The notes: a model not told the origin generated them from the sequence alone. A stretch of 14,147 nucleotides of DNA from Candidatus Woesearchaeota archaeon (GCA_016185555.1 JACPNI010000016.1:1-14147), one strand, 5' to 3'; shown: positions 6,496-13,510, counted from the first letter of the stretch. Program-made: numbers and translations.

Positions 6496-7281
6496 ATGAC
6501 ACATGAAATACACCCTTTAATTCCTGTACCAAAATTAAGTGTAAAAGATCAGGAAAGAATTTATAAGAAGTTAATGGAAGAAAAGCCTAAACCAGTTGCT
6601 AATATTCAAAATGGTTTTTATATGATAGATTTGCAGTTAATTCTTCAATCAACAACACCAGAGTACAGAAGCTTCTTAAGAGATGCAGGTTATGGAGACT
6701 TGGATGCATGCTCACATCTGGATATTGCAAAAAATATGCTTAGGATTGATCAAGATGTAAGGGATGCAGCAGCAAGAAATGGTATAACATTAACAGGCAA
6801 AGATAATGATTATGTTATTGATATAAACCAAACCAATGCAAGAAAGATTGTTGAGGCTATGGGCTATAAATTATTGACTGTAGCCTTAATGTATAAGCTT
6901 TTCATTCCTTATATCGAAGATTTGGCACATCAAGGAAATGAAGAAGCTCAAGTAACACTTGATGAAATGGTTAATACCCAAGCAGAATGGTTGGAAGATT
7001 TAATATTAGATAAAAATAAAGTAAAAATCGGCACTAAAGAAAAAACAATCATGCTGCCTCAAACTGATGGATATTTTGACATAACAGATATCAATCAATT
7101 TGGCTACCCCACTGCTGTAAGAGATTCTGGAGAGTTTCCCTATTGGTTTCCAAGAAGAAATAGAGAGGCAGCTATCTGTGTCAGTAACTCCGGGAGGTGC
7201 TTGAATCTTGACATGGAACCTTTTTTGTCTTCCTTTTTCGGGAAATGGCTTTGGGTACGTCTCGCAAAACTAAAATGTTAA
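6496..7281 (+). CDS. Unassigned protein with a variable, possibly C-type-lectin-like C-terminus
   Basis: A 261-residue cytoplasmic-looking protein; no signal peptide or membrane helix is evident. No family is assigned with certainty. Residues 1-190 are mostly helical and use the AT-rich codons of the neighbours. The last part changes character: from residue 227 (CVSNSGRCLNLDMEPFLSSF) to the end (WLWVRLAKLKC), third positions become GC-rich (17 of 30 codons, against 7 of the first 30) and adenines become scarce. Ending in a V-R-L-A-K stretch after a run of Ser, Asn, Phe and Gly recalls the C-terminal CLec/FGE-like variable domains of DGR target proteins, which would bind a ligand. This is inference. 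It starts eight bases after the L24e stop with no visible promoter of its own, so it is probably read from the ribosomal operon. Its stop overlaps the next start (ATGTTAA). Confidence 0.75.
   Translation: MTHEIHPLIPVPKLSVKDQERIYKKLMEEKPKPVANIQNGFYMIDLQLILQSTTPEYRSFLRDAGYGDLDACSHLDIAKNMLRIDQDVRDAAARNGITLTGKDNDYVIDINQTNARKIVEAMGYKLLTVALMYKLFIPYIEDLAHQGNEEAQVTLDEMVNTQAEWLEDLILDKNKVKIGTKEKTIMLPQTDGYFDITDINQFGYPTAVRDSGEFPYWFPRRNREAAICVSNSGRCLNLDMEPFLSSFFGKWLWVRLAKLKC
7174..7263 (+). other. Candidate DGR-type variable region at the 3' end of the 6496-7281 gene
   Basis: Thirty codons with 17 ending in G or C and only 15 adenines in 90 bases. Bases 7219-7242 contain no adenine at all, which stands out in this A-rich strand. 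Many codons have the NNC/NNT form expected when AAC/AAT codons of a template are rewritten at their adenines. The segment ends in GGGTACGTCTCGCA, a GC-rich stretch where an initiation-of-mutagenic-homing site would lie. No template repeat or reverse transcriptase is in the window. Confidence 0.4.
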
Positions 7282-8021
7282 ACTTAGAAGATTACTTAAG
7301 AGGCGAAGGAATCGTTCCACGTAGTAATAAAGAATGTGATTATCTTGAAGAACAAATACTTGGTAAAAAACTTAAGCATAAACTTGACGAAATGGCTAAC
7401 AATGCCATTCAAGATTCTTCTGATGAAAAAAGACTCGAAGTAAGAAGTTTTCAATATTTTGCTGGAATATACAAGTTTATTGATTGTTTAAATTATGATG
7501 AATTGATGAAAATAATTCCGTTTATAATGGATAATGGTATAAGAAATAAAAAAAGAGTATTGGATGTTGGTTGTGGCTATGGGTTAAAAACTGTTTTTTA
7601 TGCATTAAATTCAGATGCCGAGGTATTTGGTATTGATATCCTGCATTCAGCATTAGATGAAACAAATAGAAGGGCTGAGAAGCATGTTGTTGGAGTTAGA
7701 ACTTTACTTGGAAATTTTCTAAATTTAGAGTTGTCTGGGTTTGATTCAGTAATATCAACAAATATGATCGATGAGTTTATGGTGCATCAAAATGATGAAG
7801 TTGATTTAAATTTAAAATTAGCAAAGTTTTATTCCTTATTAAGCAACAATGGTTCTTTGGTAATTAATTGTAATCCTTGTTTCGTTGATGAAAGTAAAGA
7901 TACCATTGAATATGCTGTTTTATCCAATGGGTTTAATGGTGTTCGTATAGAGTTAATCCCTTATTTTGTTGGTTCTGAAGAAAGAATAAATTTGGGTCTG
8001 GTTGCCTATAAAACCGGTTGA
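7275..8021 (+). CDS. Class I SAM-dependent methyltransferase
   Basis: A 248-residue protein with the Rossmann-like SAM-binding core. Motif I is RVLDVGCGYGLKTVFYALNS (94-113); the acidic end of strand 2 is D121 in EVFGIDIL; and SLVINCNPCF resembles the late-strand motif. An N-terminal helical part (1-90) of unknown role precedes it. The substrate cannot be told. The ATG at 7275 is preferred over the one at 7245 because it overlaps the upstream stop codon (ATGTTAA), as in coupled genes, and because the upstream extension lies wholly inside the end of the other gene. It is probably last in the transcription unit that begins at rpl7ae. Its 3' end overlaps the convergent lipoprotein gene by 16 nt. 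Confidence 0.85.
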   Translation: MLNLEDYLRGEGIVPRSNKECDYLEEQILGKKLKHKLDEMANNAIQDSSDEKRLEVRSFQYFAGIYKFIDCLNYDELMKIIPFIMDNGIRNKKRVLDVGCGYGLKTVFYALNSDAEVFGIDILHSALDETNRRAEKHVVGVRTLLGNFLNLELSGFDSVISTNMIDEFMVHQNDEVDLNLKLAKFYSLLSNNGSLVINCNPCFVDESKDTIEYAVLSNGFNGVRIELIPYFVGSEERINLGLVAYKTG

Positions 8022-8509
8022 ACGTCCTTCCCATTGTCCAGGCAGAAGTATTCTGGGGGTATTGCTGTGTTTATCTTATGACAATACATGTAAAACTCAC
8101 CACTATAACCACTGATATCTTCACTTATGTAATGATTCACCATTTTGCAGCCACCAAATAATTCAGGATAAACACTTAAGAATGAAGCCGTTCTCTTTTT
8201 ATCTTCGGTGTCAGAAAAATAAAAAGCTTTTACTTGTTTGCATGATTTAAAAGATTCTATTATGCAGTTAGTAACATTTGCCGAGTTGCCTTCATTATTT
8301 CTAAAATGGCTTATTATAACCTGCCCGCAATCTGTAAAATTTAATGCACTATAATTTAGCAATAATTGTGTAAAATTATTATTAAACTTAATTAAAGGTG
8401 GGTTCAAGACAGATTCAGAGTCTGCTTTTGGTTTTTTAATATTCTCACTAGTGCAACCTGCTAGCAGAATTGCAAATACGGCCAGTATTAAAATAAGATA
8501 ATATTTCAT
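8006..8509 (-). CDS. Secreted Cys-rich lipoprotein of unknown function
   Basis: A 167-residue protein with a clear lipoprotein signal: basic start, hydrophobic run and lipobox LLAGC with the lipidated Cys at position 19. The mature part has six cysteines in the contexts DCG, NCI, SCK, GCK, YCH and FCL, an even number that could make three disulfides outside the cell. The order DCG ... NCI..SF..C ... GCK resembles small secreted Cys-patterned domains of other archaea and bacteria, but I cannot name a function. The predicted transcript is almost leaderless. It diverges from the metallo-beta-lactamase gene across only 38 bp, and its 3' end overlaps the methyltransferase gene by 16 nt. Confidence 0.85.
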   Translation of the reverse strand: MKYYLILILAVFAILLAGCTSENIKKPKADSESVLNPPLIKFNNNFTQLLLNYSALNFTDCGQVIISHFRNNEGNSANVTNCIIESFKSCKQVKAFYFSDTEDKKRTASFLSVYPELFGGCKMVNHYISEDISGYSGEFYMYCHKINTAIPPEYFCLDNGKDVQPVL

Positions 8510-8518
8510 ATAACAAAA

Positions 8519-8526
8519 TTAATAAA
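8519..8526 (+). promoter_or_regulatory. TATA-like box of the metallo-beta-lactamase gene
   Basis: TTAATAAA is centred about 26 bases before the GTG at 8548, which predicts a leaderless message with a GTG start. It lies inside the 38-bp divergent gap, partly between the opposing gene's start and its TATA box. Confidence 0.45.
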
Positions 8527-8533
8527 ACCTCAG

Positions 8534-8543
8534 TATTTAAAAA
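8534..8543 (-). promoter_or_regulatory. TATA box of the Cys-rich lipoprotein gene
   Basis: The minus strand reads TTTTTAAATA, centred about 29 bases upstream of the ATG at 8509, which predicts a leader of 0-3 nt. It is interleaved with the opposing promoter, so the two polymerases would compete for this 38-bp gap. Confidence 0.5.
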
Positions 8544-8547
8544 TTAT

Positions 8548-9165
8548 GTGATAATCAAAAGTCTTCTTGGTGGCCCTGTAAATACCTTGTCTTATCTTGT
8601 TATAGACAAAAAAAGCAAAAAGGCAATGGTTATAGACCCGGTAGAAGGATCATTTGCTAAATTTTCACACCATATCAAGAAGGAAAACTTAGAGCTAATA
8701 TACATTGTAGATACGCATGGGCATTTTGACCATATATCTGATAATTCTGTTTTTAAGAGCTATACCAAAGCAAAGCTGACTATCAACAAATGGGATGAGC
8801 CAATGATAAAAAAGCCAAGCTTGATCTGGGGGTTGAAGATTATTATCAAACCAAGTTCTGCTGACTTTTATATTAAAGAAGCGGATACTTTGATTGTCGG
8901 TGGCCTTAAGCTTAAAGTAATTGAAACACCAGGCCATACTAAAGGGAGTATTTGTTTATATGAAGAAAAAGATAAAGTAATATTTACTGGAGATACATTG
9001 TTTAAGGGCACTTATGGCAGAACTGATTTTCCAGGTGGTGACATAGCTAAAATAAAAGAAAGTCTTAGAAGATTAGCAAGGCTGCCTAAAAATGTTAAGG
9101 TTTATCCCGGACATGGCGAGAAAACAACTATCGGGGAAGAACTGTATTGGTTATCGGCCATTTAA
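8548..9165 (+). CDS. Metallo-beta-lactamase-fold hydrolase, glyoxalase II-like
   Basis: A 205-residue single-domain MBL protein with every metal-binding element of the glyoxalase II/YcbL group: THGHFDH (56-62, giving H57, H59, D61 and H62), H130 in PGHTKGS, the bridging D149 in FTGDTLF, and H189 in YPGHGEKTTIGEE. GRTDFPGGD (157-165) is typical of the group. Two metal ions are expected; the substrate is probably a thioester such as S-lactoylglutathione or an analogue, but it is not set by the sequence. It lacks the long C-terminal domain of true glyoxalase II and any rhodanese domain. The start is GTG: no ATG lies in frame at a suitable place, and the TATA spacing agrees. The end overlaps the convergent small gene by 38 nt. 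Confidence 0.93.
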   Translation: MIIKSLLGGPVNTLSYLVIDKKSKKAMVIDPVEGSFAKFSHHIKKENLELIYIVDTHGHFDHISDNSVFKSYTKAKLTINKWDEPMIKKPSLIWGLKIIIKPSSADFYIKEADTLIVGGLKLKVIETPGHTKGSICLYEEKDKVIFTGDTLFKGTYGRTDFPGGDIAKIKESLRRLARLPKNVKVYPGHGEKTTIGEELYWLSAI

Positions 9166-9499
9166 GCAGGTCAATCTTTTCTAAATGGTACTTTAATGAA
9201 TTAATGCAATAATCAACATCGCGGTCTGTTTCTTTAATCCTTAGGGTTTTTACAGGTTTGTTTTCTCTAAAGAATCTTAATTTAATGTAAGAAACCTCGG
9301 TGTCAAAGGCAATTTCTCCCGCATCTCTACTGGTTATAAAGCTTGAACATTCTTTTGAAAAAACCCGTATCTCAACTTTTTCAAAGTACGTAATATTACA
9401 TAAGCTTTTAATGTATTGCACGTCTAACGGTCTAGAGTAAATCAGAGTCTCCAGGGTTTCAACCAACGACGGATTTATTTTTTTAATTTCTACTTTCAT
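9128..9499 (-). CDS. Small protein of unknown function, coupled to the CuA lipoprotein
   Basis: A 123-residue soluble protein that I do not recognise. It begins MKVEIKKINPSLVETL and alternates short beta-like and helical stretches. It has three cysteines (34, 51 and about 98) with no metal-binding spacing, and no signal peptide or membrane helix. Its ATG overlaps the stop of the CuA lipoprotein gene in an ATGA, so the two are co-transcribed and probably translationally coupled. That is the only clue to its job. Its 3' end runs 38 nt into the convergent metallo-beta-lactamase gene, the longest tail-to-tail overlap in the window. Confidence 0.72.
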   Translation of the reverse strand: MKVEIKKINPSLVETLETLIYSRPLDVQYIKSLCNITYFEKVEIRVFSKECSSFITSRDAGEIAFDTEVSYIKLRFFRENKPVKTLRIKETDRDVDYCINSLKYHLEKIDLLKWPITNTVLPR

Positions 9500-9900
9500 T
9501 CTACGATTAGCTGTGCTCTCATTTTAGGATGCCCCTCACCGCAGAATATAGAACAATAGATAGTAAAGGTTCCTGGTTTATCTGCTAAAAATTCAATATC
9601 CGTAGTTTCTCCCGGGTTTATTGGTTTATCAATATTATATTCTGGTATTCGAAAGCCATGTGCAACATCCAAACTCTTGATATGTAATATAACTCTGTCA
9701 CCTTTATTTACCTTAATTGGATTTGGGTTGAATTCAAATTGTTTTGCAGTTACAAATATTTCTCTAATAGTCCCTGTTGGTTTGGTTGCATCTGTTGTAT
9801 CTTTAGCAACCACTTCCTTAACTTGTGATTTTTGCGAACATCCAATGACAAATATTAAAGCCATTAATATTATACAATAGATTATTATTCTTTTTTTCAT
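9496..9900 (-). CDS. Cupredoxin lipoprotein with a complete CuA-type site
   Basis: A 134-residue protein with a lipobox (LIFVIGC, lipidated Cys21), a Thr/Lys-rich spacer to about 43, and one cupredoxin domain (about 44-134). The domain resembles the soluble part of cytochrome c oxidase subunit II: AHGFRIPEYNI (80-90), PGETTDIEF, then CSIFCGEGHPKM (116-127). The ligands of a binuclear CuA centre are all there: H81, C116, C120, H124 and M127, with residue 118 in the place of the carbonyl-donating Glu. A one-electron transfer or copper-carrier role at the outer membrane face is likely. No oxidase subunit I, haem protein or N2O reductase lies nearby, so the partner is unknown. It is first of a two-gene operon, expected leaderless from the TATA box at 9922-9929. 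Confidence 0.9.
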   Translation of the reverse strand: MKKRIIIYCIILMALIFVIGCSQKSQVKEVVAKDTTDATKPTGTIREIFVTAKQFEFNPNPIKVNKGDRVILHIKSLDVAHGFRIPEYNIDKPINPGETTDIEFLADKPGTFTIYCSIFCGEGHPKMRAQLIVE

Positions 9901-9921
9901 TAGCTTTAAAAATAATTTGGC

Positions 9922-9929
9922 ATTTATAA
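9922..9929 (-). promoter_or_regulatory. TATA box of the CuA lipoprotein operon
   Basis: TTATAAAT on the minus strand, centred about 26 bases upstream of the ATG at 9900. The transcript should begin at or beside the start codon. This is the same leaderless layout as upstream of hppA, the HExxH-TPR gene and the 8509 and 8548 starts. Confidence 0.58.
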
Positions 9930-9954
9930 GGCTTATTAATTTTAAGAGAAATAA

Positions 9955-10686
9955 TTAAACTCGTTTATCAGCTACCATAGATTCTAAATTTTTTGCGCGA
10001 TCCTGCGAATCTTGTACGATTTGTACCCGACCAGACTCACTCGCGTTAAGCAAGCAACCACCCCCGGCATTCAGCCAATCAGACCTACCACGATAGAACC
10101 TCCCAAGACCTGAATGTGCTACAAATACTGGAATCCCTTTTTCTGAAGAAACCAGACCTTTGTTTGGATTATAACTTATCTTTCCATATATTCTTAAATA
10201 AGATATTTCTTTAACGCTAACATGGGGTGTTTCTACAAAAGTAAATTCATCATCTTTTCTATCAACCCCTAATCCGGAAACTACTAATGGAACACTTGTT
10301 TTAGATCTTCCTAGTATATCTAATGCTTTTCTTCTTAAATCTTCATTAGAACTTTCTTCAGGATAAACGACAATTGAATCAGTATCTGCATATGTTGAAT
10401 CCCTTCCAGGAATTAAATCCCAATATTCAACAACCTCTTCTGGGCTTAAAACATGCATACCTGGGAATCTTTCCCTTAAAATTTGATTATAACTTAAAAC
10501 CCTTGGAACATTTGAGAAAGATATTGGCTGTCCATTTTTATATTTATAATTATCTTCTATTCCATTTATACCGTTAAATCTTTCATTATGTATGGCTAGA
10601 ACTTCTCTACCTACTTCATCATAAACAAGATTTCCAATAATAGGACTAATTGCTTGATTCCCCTTTAATCTATAATTTTTTTCCAT
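9955..10686 (-). CDS. Unassigned protein with an adenine-depleted, possibly diversified C-terminus
   Basis: A 243-residue soluble protein with no signal peptide or membrane helix, and no family I can name with certainty. The N-terminal 190 residues use ordinary AT-rich codons (for example DTDSIVVYPEESS and VPLVVSGLGV). From G193 to R230 (around GLGRFYRGRSDWLNAGGG and GRVQIVQDSQDR) the codons change sharply: 18 of 38 end in G or C, and the first 84 bases hold only 10 adenines. Gly, Ser, Asp, Asn and aromatic residues dominate there, then a conserved-looking GRVQIVQD and a short helical tail close the protein. This pattern fits a DGR variable region near the C-terminus. It is transcribed alone from a TATA-like element at 10723-10739 with a leader of about 14-23 nt. 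Confidence 0.75.
   Translation of the reverse strand: MEKNYRLKGNQAISPIIGNLVYDEVGREVLAIHNERFNGINGIEDNYKYKNGQPISFSNVPRVLSYNQILRERFPGMHVLSPEEVVEYWDLIPGRDSTYADTDSIVVYPEESSNEDLRRKALDILGRSKTSVPLVVSGLGVDRKDDEFTFVETPHVSVKEISYLRIYGKISYNPNKGLVSSEKGIPVFVAHSGLGRFYRGRSDWLNAGGGCLLNASESGRVQIVQDSQDRAKNLESMVADKRV
9997..10110 (-). other. Candidate DGR-type variable region at the 3' end of the 9955-10686 gene
   Basis: Thirty-eight codons (193-230). On the coding strand the first 84 bases have 12% adenine, while the next 30 have 33%. GC-ending codons rise to nearly half. Since DGRs rewrite adenines of the template, a coding strand that suddenly loses adenine near the 3' end is the expected trace. The segment does not match the one at 7174-7263 base for base, so it would need its own template. 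No template or reverse transcriptase lies in the window. Confidence 0.42.
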
Positions 10687-10722
10687 TTTTTATTTAACCT
10701 ACCGGCTTGTTAAAAACAGCCA

Positions 10723-10739
10723 ATTTAAATATTTATAAA
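10723..10739 (-). promoter_or_regulatory. TATA-like region of the 9955-10686 gene
   Basis: On the minus strand this is TTTATAAATATTTAAAT, with two overlapping TATA-like choices. The predicted start of transcription lies at about 10700-10709, leaving a leader of 14-23 nt with at most a weak ribosome site (GGTAGGT). The rest of the 130-bp gap up to korB (10740-10816) holds no feature that I can name. Confidence 0.42.
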
Positions 10740-10816
10740 CTTTCTGTTTTATATTACTTTAAAACTACTATTAATTCTCGCTCACTCAGCTACTTAAAGA
10801 TTATAATGCTTATTGC

Positions 10817-11644
10817 TCAGACTTTAAACTCATTAAATATTTCTGTTAACTCTTTTTTACCAGCTTTTTCTCTAATCTTATCCAATCTTTGTTCAGCTGT
10901 TGGTTTAAATGTTTTATATAGAACACCTATATGTATTTTTTCAGAATCTTGAGATAGTTCAAATGCCTGTAATTTATTTGTTGGATCGTAAGTTCCTTTT
11001 ACCACTCTTTCTTTTAAATATTCTTTTGTCATAACTTTATTGTATGTCGGACATGGATCTCTAACATGTACGATTGCAAATCCTGGATGTTCAATTGCTT
11101 GGGCTATTAACTCTGCTAAACCCTGAGGTTCTAAAGTCCATCCCTGAGCCACAAAAGAGACATCATATGCAAGATACATCGCTATTGGGTTTAAATTATC
11201 TTCAAAATTTCCATAAGGTGTTGTAGATGTTTTTTGTTCACAAGGTGTTGTTGGTGAAGCCTGTCCTTTTGTTAAGCCATATATTGAATTGTCCATTATA
11301 ATATAAGTTATGTCTGGATTTCTTTTTGCTGTATGAGAAATATGACCCCCACCAATACCAAGACCATCACCATCACCACCAGCACCAATAACGGTTAATT
11401 TTGGATTTGCATATTTTATTGCCTGTGCTGTTGGCAATACTCTTCCATGTATTGTATGAAAGCCATTAACGCTTACATATGCAGCTATCTGACCAGAACA
11501 TCCAATGCCAGATACTAAAGCCACGTTTTTTTGGTCTAATTCTCTAATTGCTAATGCTCTTAAAAGCGCATTATAAACTGAAAAATCTCCACAGCCGACG
11601 CACCATATCGGATCTTTTGTACTTTTAAAAATATCGAGCTTCAT
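10817..11644 (-). CDS. korB: 2-oxoacid:ferredoxin oxidoreductase, beta subunit
   Basis: A 275-residue TPP-binding subunit. The TPP/Mg motif runs from AGGDGDGLGIGGGHISHTAK (88-107) to MDNSIYGLTKGQASPTT (117-133). Four cysteines sit where the two-subunit archaeal enzymes hold one [4Fe-4S] cluster: C15 and C18 (WCVGCGD), C49 (GIGCSGQ) and C198 (DPCPTYNK). With the alpha subunit it decarboxylates a 2-oxoacid with CoA to acyl-CoA, CO2 and reduced ferredoxin in the cytoplasm. The substrate (2-oxoglutarate, pyruvate or a broad range) cannot be fixed from sequence; the symbol follows the usual name for this two-subunit layout. The ATG overlaps the alpha stop as ATGA. There is no separate ferredoxin-type delta subunit nearby, in keeping with the two-subunit class. 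Confidence 0.95.
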   Translation of the reverse strand: MKLDIFKSTKDPIWCVGCGDFSVYNALLRALAIRELDQKNVALVSGIGCSGQIAAYVSVNGFHTIHGRVLPTAQAIKYANPKLTVIGAGGDGDGLGIGGGHISHTAKRNPDITYIIMDNSIYGLTKGQASPTTPCEQKTSTTPYGNFEDNLNPIAMYLAYDVSFVAQGWTLEPQGLAELIAQAIEHPGFAIVHVRDPCPTYNKVMTKEYLKERVVKGTYDPTNKLQAFELSQDSEKIHIGVLYKTFKPTAEQRLDKIREKAGKKELTEIFNEFKV

Positions 11645-13455
11645 TTGGCAGCCTCATTAATAATGTCTTCAATTTCCTTAACTGTAAATGGATAGCCGTC
11701 AGTTTTTCTAAATGAAACTGCATTAACTCCCATGGATTTAAGGTATTTAGCAAATTGTCCTTCATAATTTAATTCAGGCACAATAACTTTCTCATACATT
11801 GTTAGTACTTTTGCTAATTTTTTATTGAATGGATATAACTGTGGTATGAAATAGGAATCCACCTTGTCATTAGTGTTTATGCAGGCTTCTTTAACTGCTC
11901 CTTTGCTTCCACACCAGCCAATTATTGCATTTTTTTTAGAAGAGACATTTAATTTTAAACCCTCGCCAGCCCTATCAACTGGATCTTTATTTTCAGCATA
12001 ATAATCTCCCTCTTTATGGCATTCCAATAGGGTTAGTTTTTTGAATCTCTTGTTTACCATAGCAATAGCATTCTCTCTTTTCTCGCATGTATATCCATAT
12101 TCATCATGCTCAGCACTATTTGCAAAAGAAATTGCACTTGTTCCTGGTATTGAAAAAGGAGAAATCCCAGATTCAGTTAATTTATATCTTTTAAAATGAT
12201 GCGGTTTAATGTTTTTCTCAATGCATTCTTTTCTATAATCTTCATATCCTTTGATCTCTTCTTCTGATGTATGCAGTCTGTTTATTATGCCTGGTTTTTG
12301 CGGAACCTCTATGGCTTCAAATCTGTCACAAAGTGCAAGCTCCATCATAAGAAATACAGGAACTTGATATCTTTCAGCATAATTAAATGCTTTAATAGTT
12401 TCATAATAACAATCTTCAACATCTCCAACATTTAATATTATTTTAGGGCTATCACCATGTCCTGCACCCAGTAGCATGCTTAAATCTCCCTGAGCTGTTT
12501 TAGTTGGCATCCCTGTACTTGGACCAGCCCTCTGGCAGTCAACTATAACCATAGGAAGCTCCAGCATTGAAGCCTGTCCAATACCTTCCATCATTAGAGC
12601 TAGCCCTGGTCCAGAAGTAGAGGTCATAGCCTTAGCACCAGCGTAAGAAGCACCAGCAAGCATTGTTATTGATGCAATTTCATCTTCTGCTTGTATTACT
12701 GCGCCATTTGGATTATATTTTATAAGGTTTCTTTCTAAGTATTCCATTATACTGGAGGCAGGTGTTATTGGATAGCCTGCAAAAAAATCTAACCCAGATA
12801 TAATAGCGGCTAACCCGATCATTTCATTGCCGCTTATAACAATTCTTTCTTTTTGATTAAGATTCTCTGTGCTTAACTTAAATCCATCTTTCTTTTCCAA
12901 TTTGCCTGCATATTCAAATCCATTTTTCAAGGCATTTAAATTACCTTCAAGAATCTGCTTGTCTTTTTTACCGAAGTTTTTAACTATTTCTCCCTTTATT
13001 GAATCATATGGAATATTGAATAGCTTTGATAATACGCCCAATACAACAATATTTCTGCTTTTTTGTGCAAATTCTCTTTGTACTCCGCTATTTTTTACAA
13101 TCTCTTCTAAGGGAATAGGGTATGAAAATTTTGGCGGGTTGTTTATCTTATCAGAGTCTTTTGATTCAAATATCAGTACGCCATCATTTTTTAAATACTC
13201 TCTGTAAGAGTGATAATTTTCTTTGTCAAATGCTACCAAAATATCAATATTATCACCAATAGAATAAACTTGGCTATCTGAAATTCTTAATTGGAAGGCA
13301 TTTAACCCACCCCAAATTCTTGATGGATAGCCTCTAAAAGTCATTATATTAAACCCGGAGTGCGCGGCAGCTGTTGCTAGTATTTTCCCTGCAGAACCTA
13401 CACCGCTTTCATTACCTTCTCCAACAAGCCCTATTACAACATCATTTAAAGCCAT
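11641..13455 (-). CDS. korA: 2-oxoacid:ferredoxin oxidoreductase, fused gamma-alpha subunit
   Basis: A 604-residue fusion. The gamma domain (about 1-185) opens with VVIGLVGEGNESGVGSAGKI and holds the conserved GYPSRIWGGLNAFQLRIS (42-59). The alpha domain (about 205-600) has the substrate/CoA motif GYPITPASSIMEYL (227-240), the QAEDEIAS stretch with the Glu that activates TPP, TSTSGPGLALMMEG, and QRAGPSTGMPTKTAQGDL. This gamma-alpha plus beta layout is typical of archaeal two-subunit KorAB enzymes. Together with korB it should be a main source of reduced ferredoxin in the cell. A TATA-like element at 13511-13518 would give a leader of about 34 nt, and a weaker A+T element closer in would allow a leaderless start; no good Shine-Dalgarno sequence is seen. 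The 104-bp gap upstream holds only this promoter region. Confidence 0.95.
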   Translation of the reverse strand: MALNDVVIGLVGEGNESGVGSAGKILATAAAHSGFNIMTFRGYPSRIWGGLNAFQLRISDSQVYSIGDNIDILVAFDKENYHSYREYLKNDGVLIFESKDSDKINNPPKFSYPIPLEEIVKNSGVQREFAQKSRNIVVLGVLSKLFNIPYDSIKGEIVKNFGKKDKQILEGNLNALKNGFEYAGKLEKKDGFKLSTENLNQKERIVISGNEMIGLAAIISGLDFFAGYPITPASSIMEYLERNLIKYNPNGAVIQAEDEIASITMLAGASYAGAKAMTSTSGPGLALMMEGIGQASMLELPMVIVDCQRAGPSTGMPTKTAQGDLSMLLGAGHGDSPKIILNVGDVEDCYYETIKAFNYAERYQVPVFLMMELALCDRFEAIEVPQKPGIINRLHTSEEEIKGYEDYRKECIEKNIKPHHFKRYKLTESGISPFSIPGTSAISFANSAEHDEYGYTCEKRENAIAMVNKRFKKLTLLECHKEGDYYAENKDPVDRAGEGLKLNVSSKKNAIIGWCGSKGAVKEACINTNDKVDSYFIPQLYPFNKKLAKVLTMYEKVIVPELNYEGQFAKYLKSMGVNAVSFRKTDGYPFTVKEIEDIINEAAK

Positions 13456-13510
13456 TCTAGCTTCACTTATTAGTCCTTTATTAAAATATTAAATATAGCC
13501 ACAATAATTT

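Noticed and set aside
7245..7274. An earlier ATG for the methyltransferase
   Set aside because: The extension lies wholly in the end of the upstream gene; the ATG at 7275 overlaps its stop codon and gives a normal N-terminus.
7160..7281. A frameshift at the end of the 6496-7281 gene as the cause of its odd composition
   Set aside because: The frame stays open to a stop that overlaps the next start, the C-terminal residues look domain-like, and no other frame continues better.
10780..10830. CTCAG-containing repeats downstream of korB as a terminator hairpin or box C/D RNA
   Set aside because: The copies are in the same orientation, so they form no stem. A CTGA occurs, but no C box (RTGATGA) is present.
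10707..10952. A plus-strand frame between the 9955-10686 gene and korB
   Set aside because: It runs antisense into the conserved end of korB and has no promoter, ribosome site or recognisable motif.
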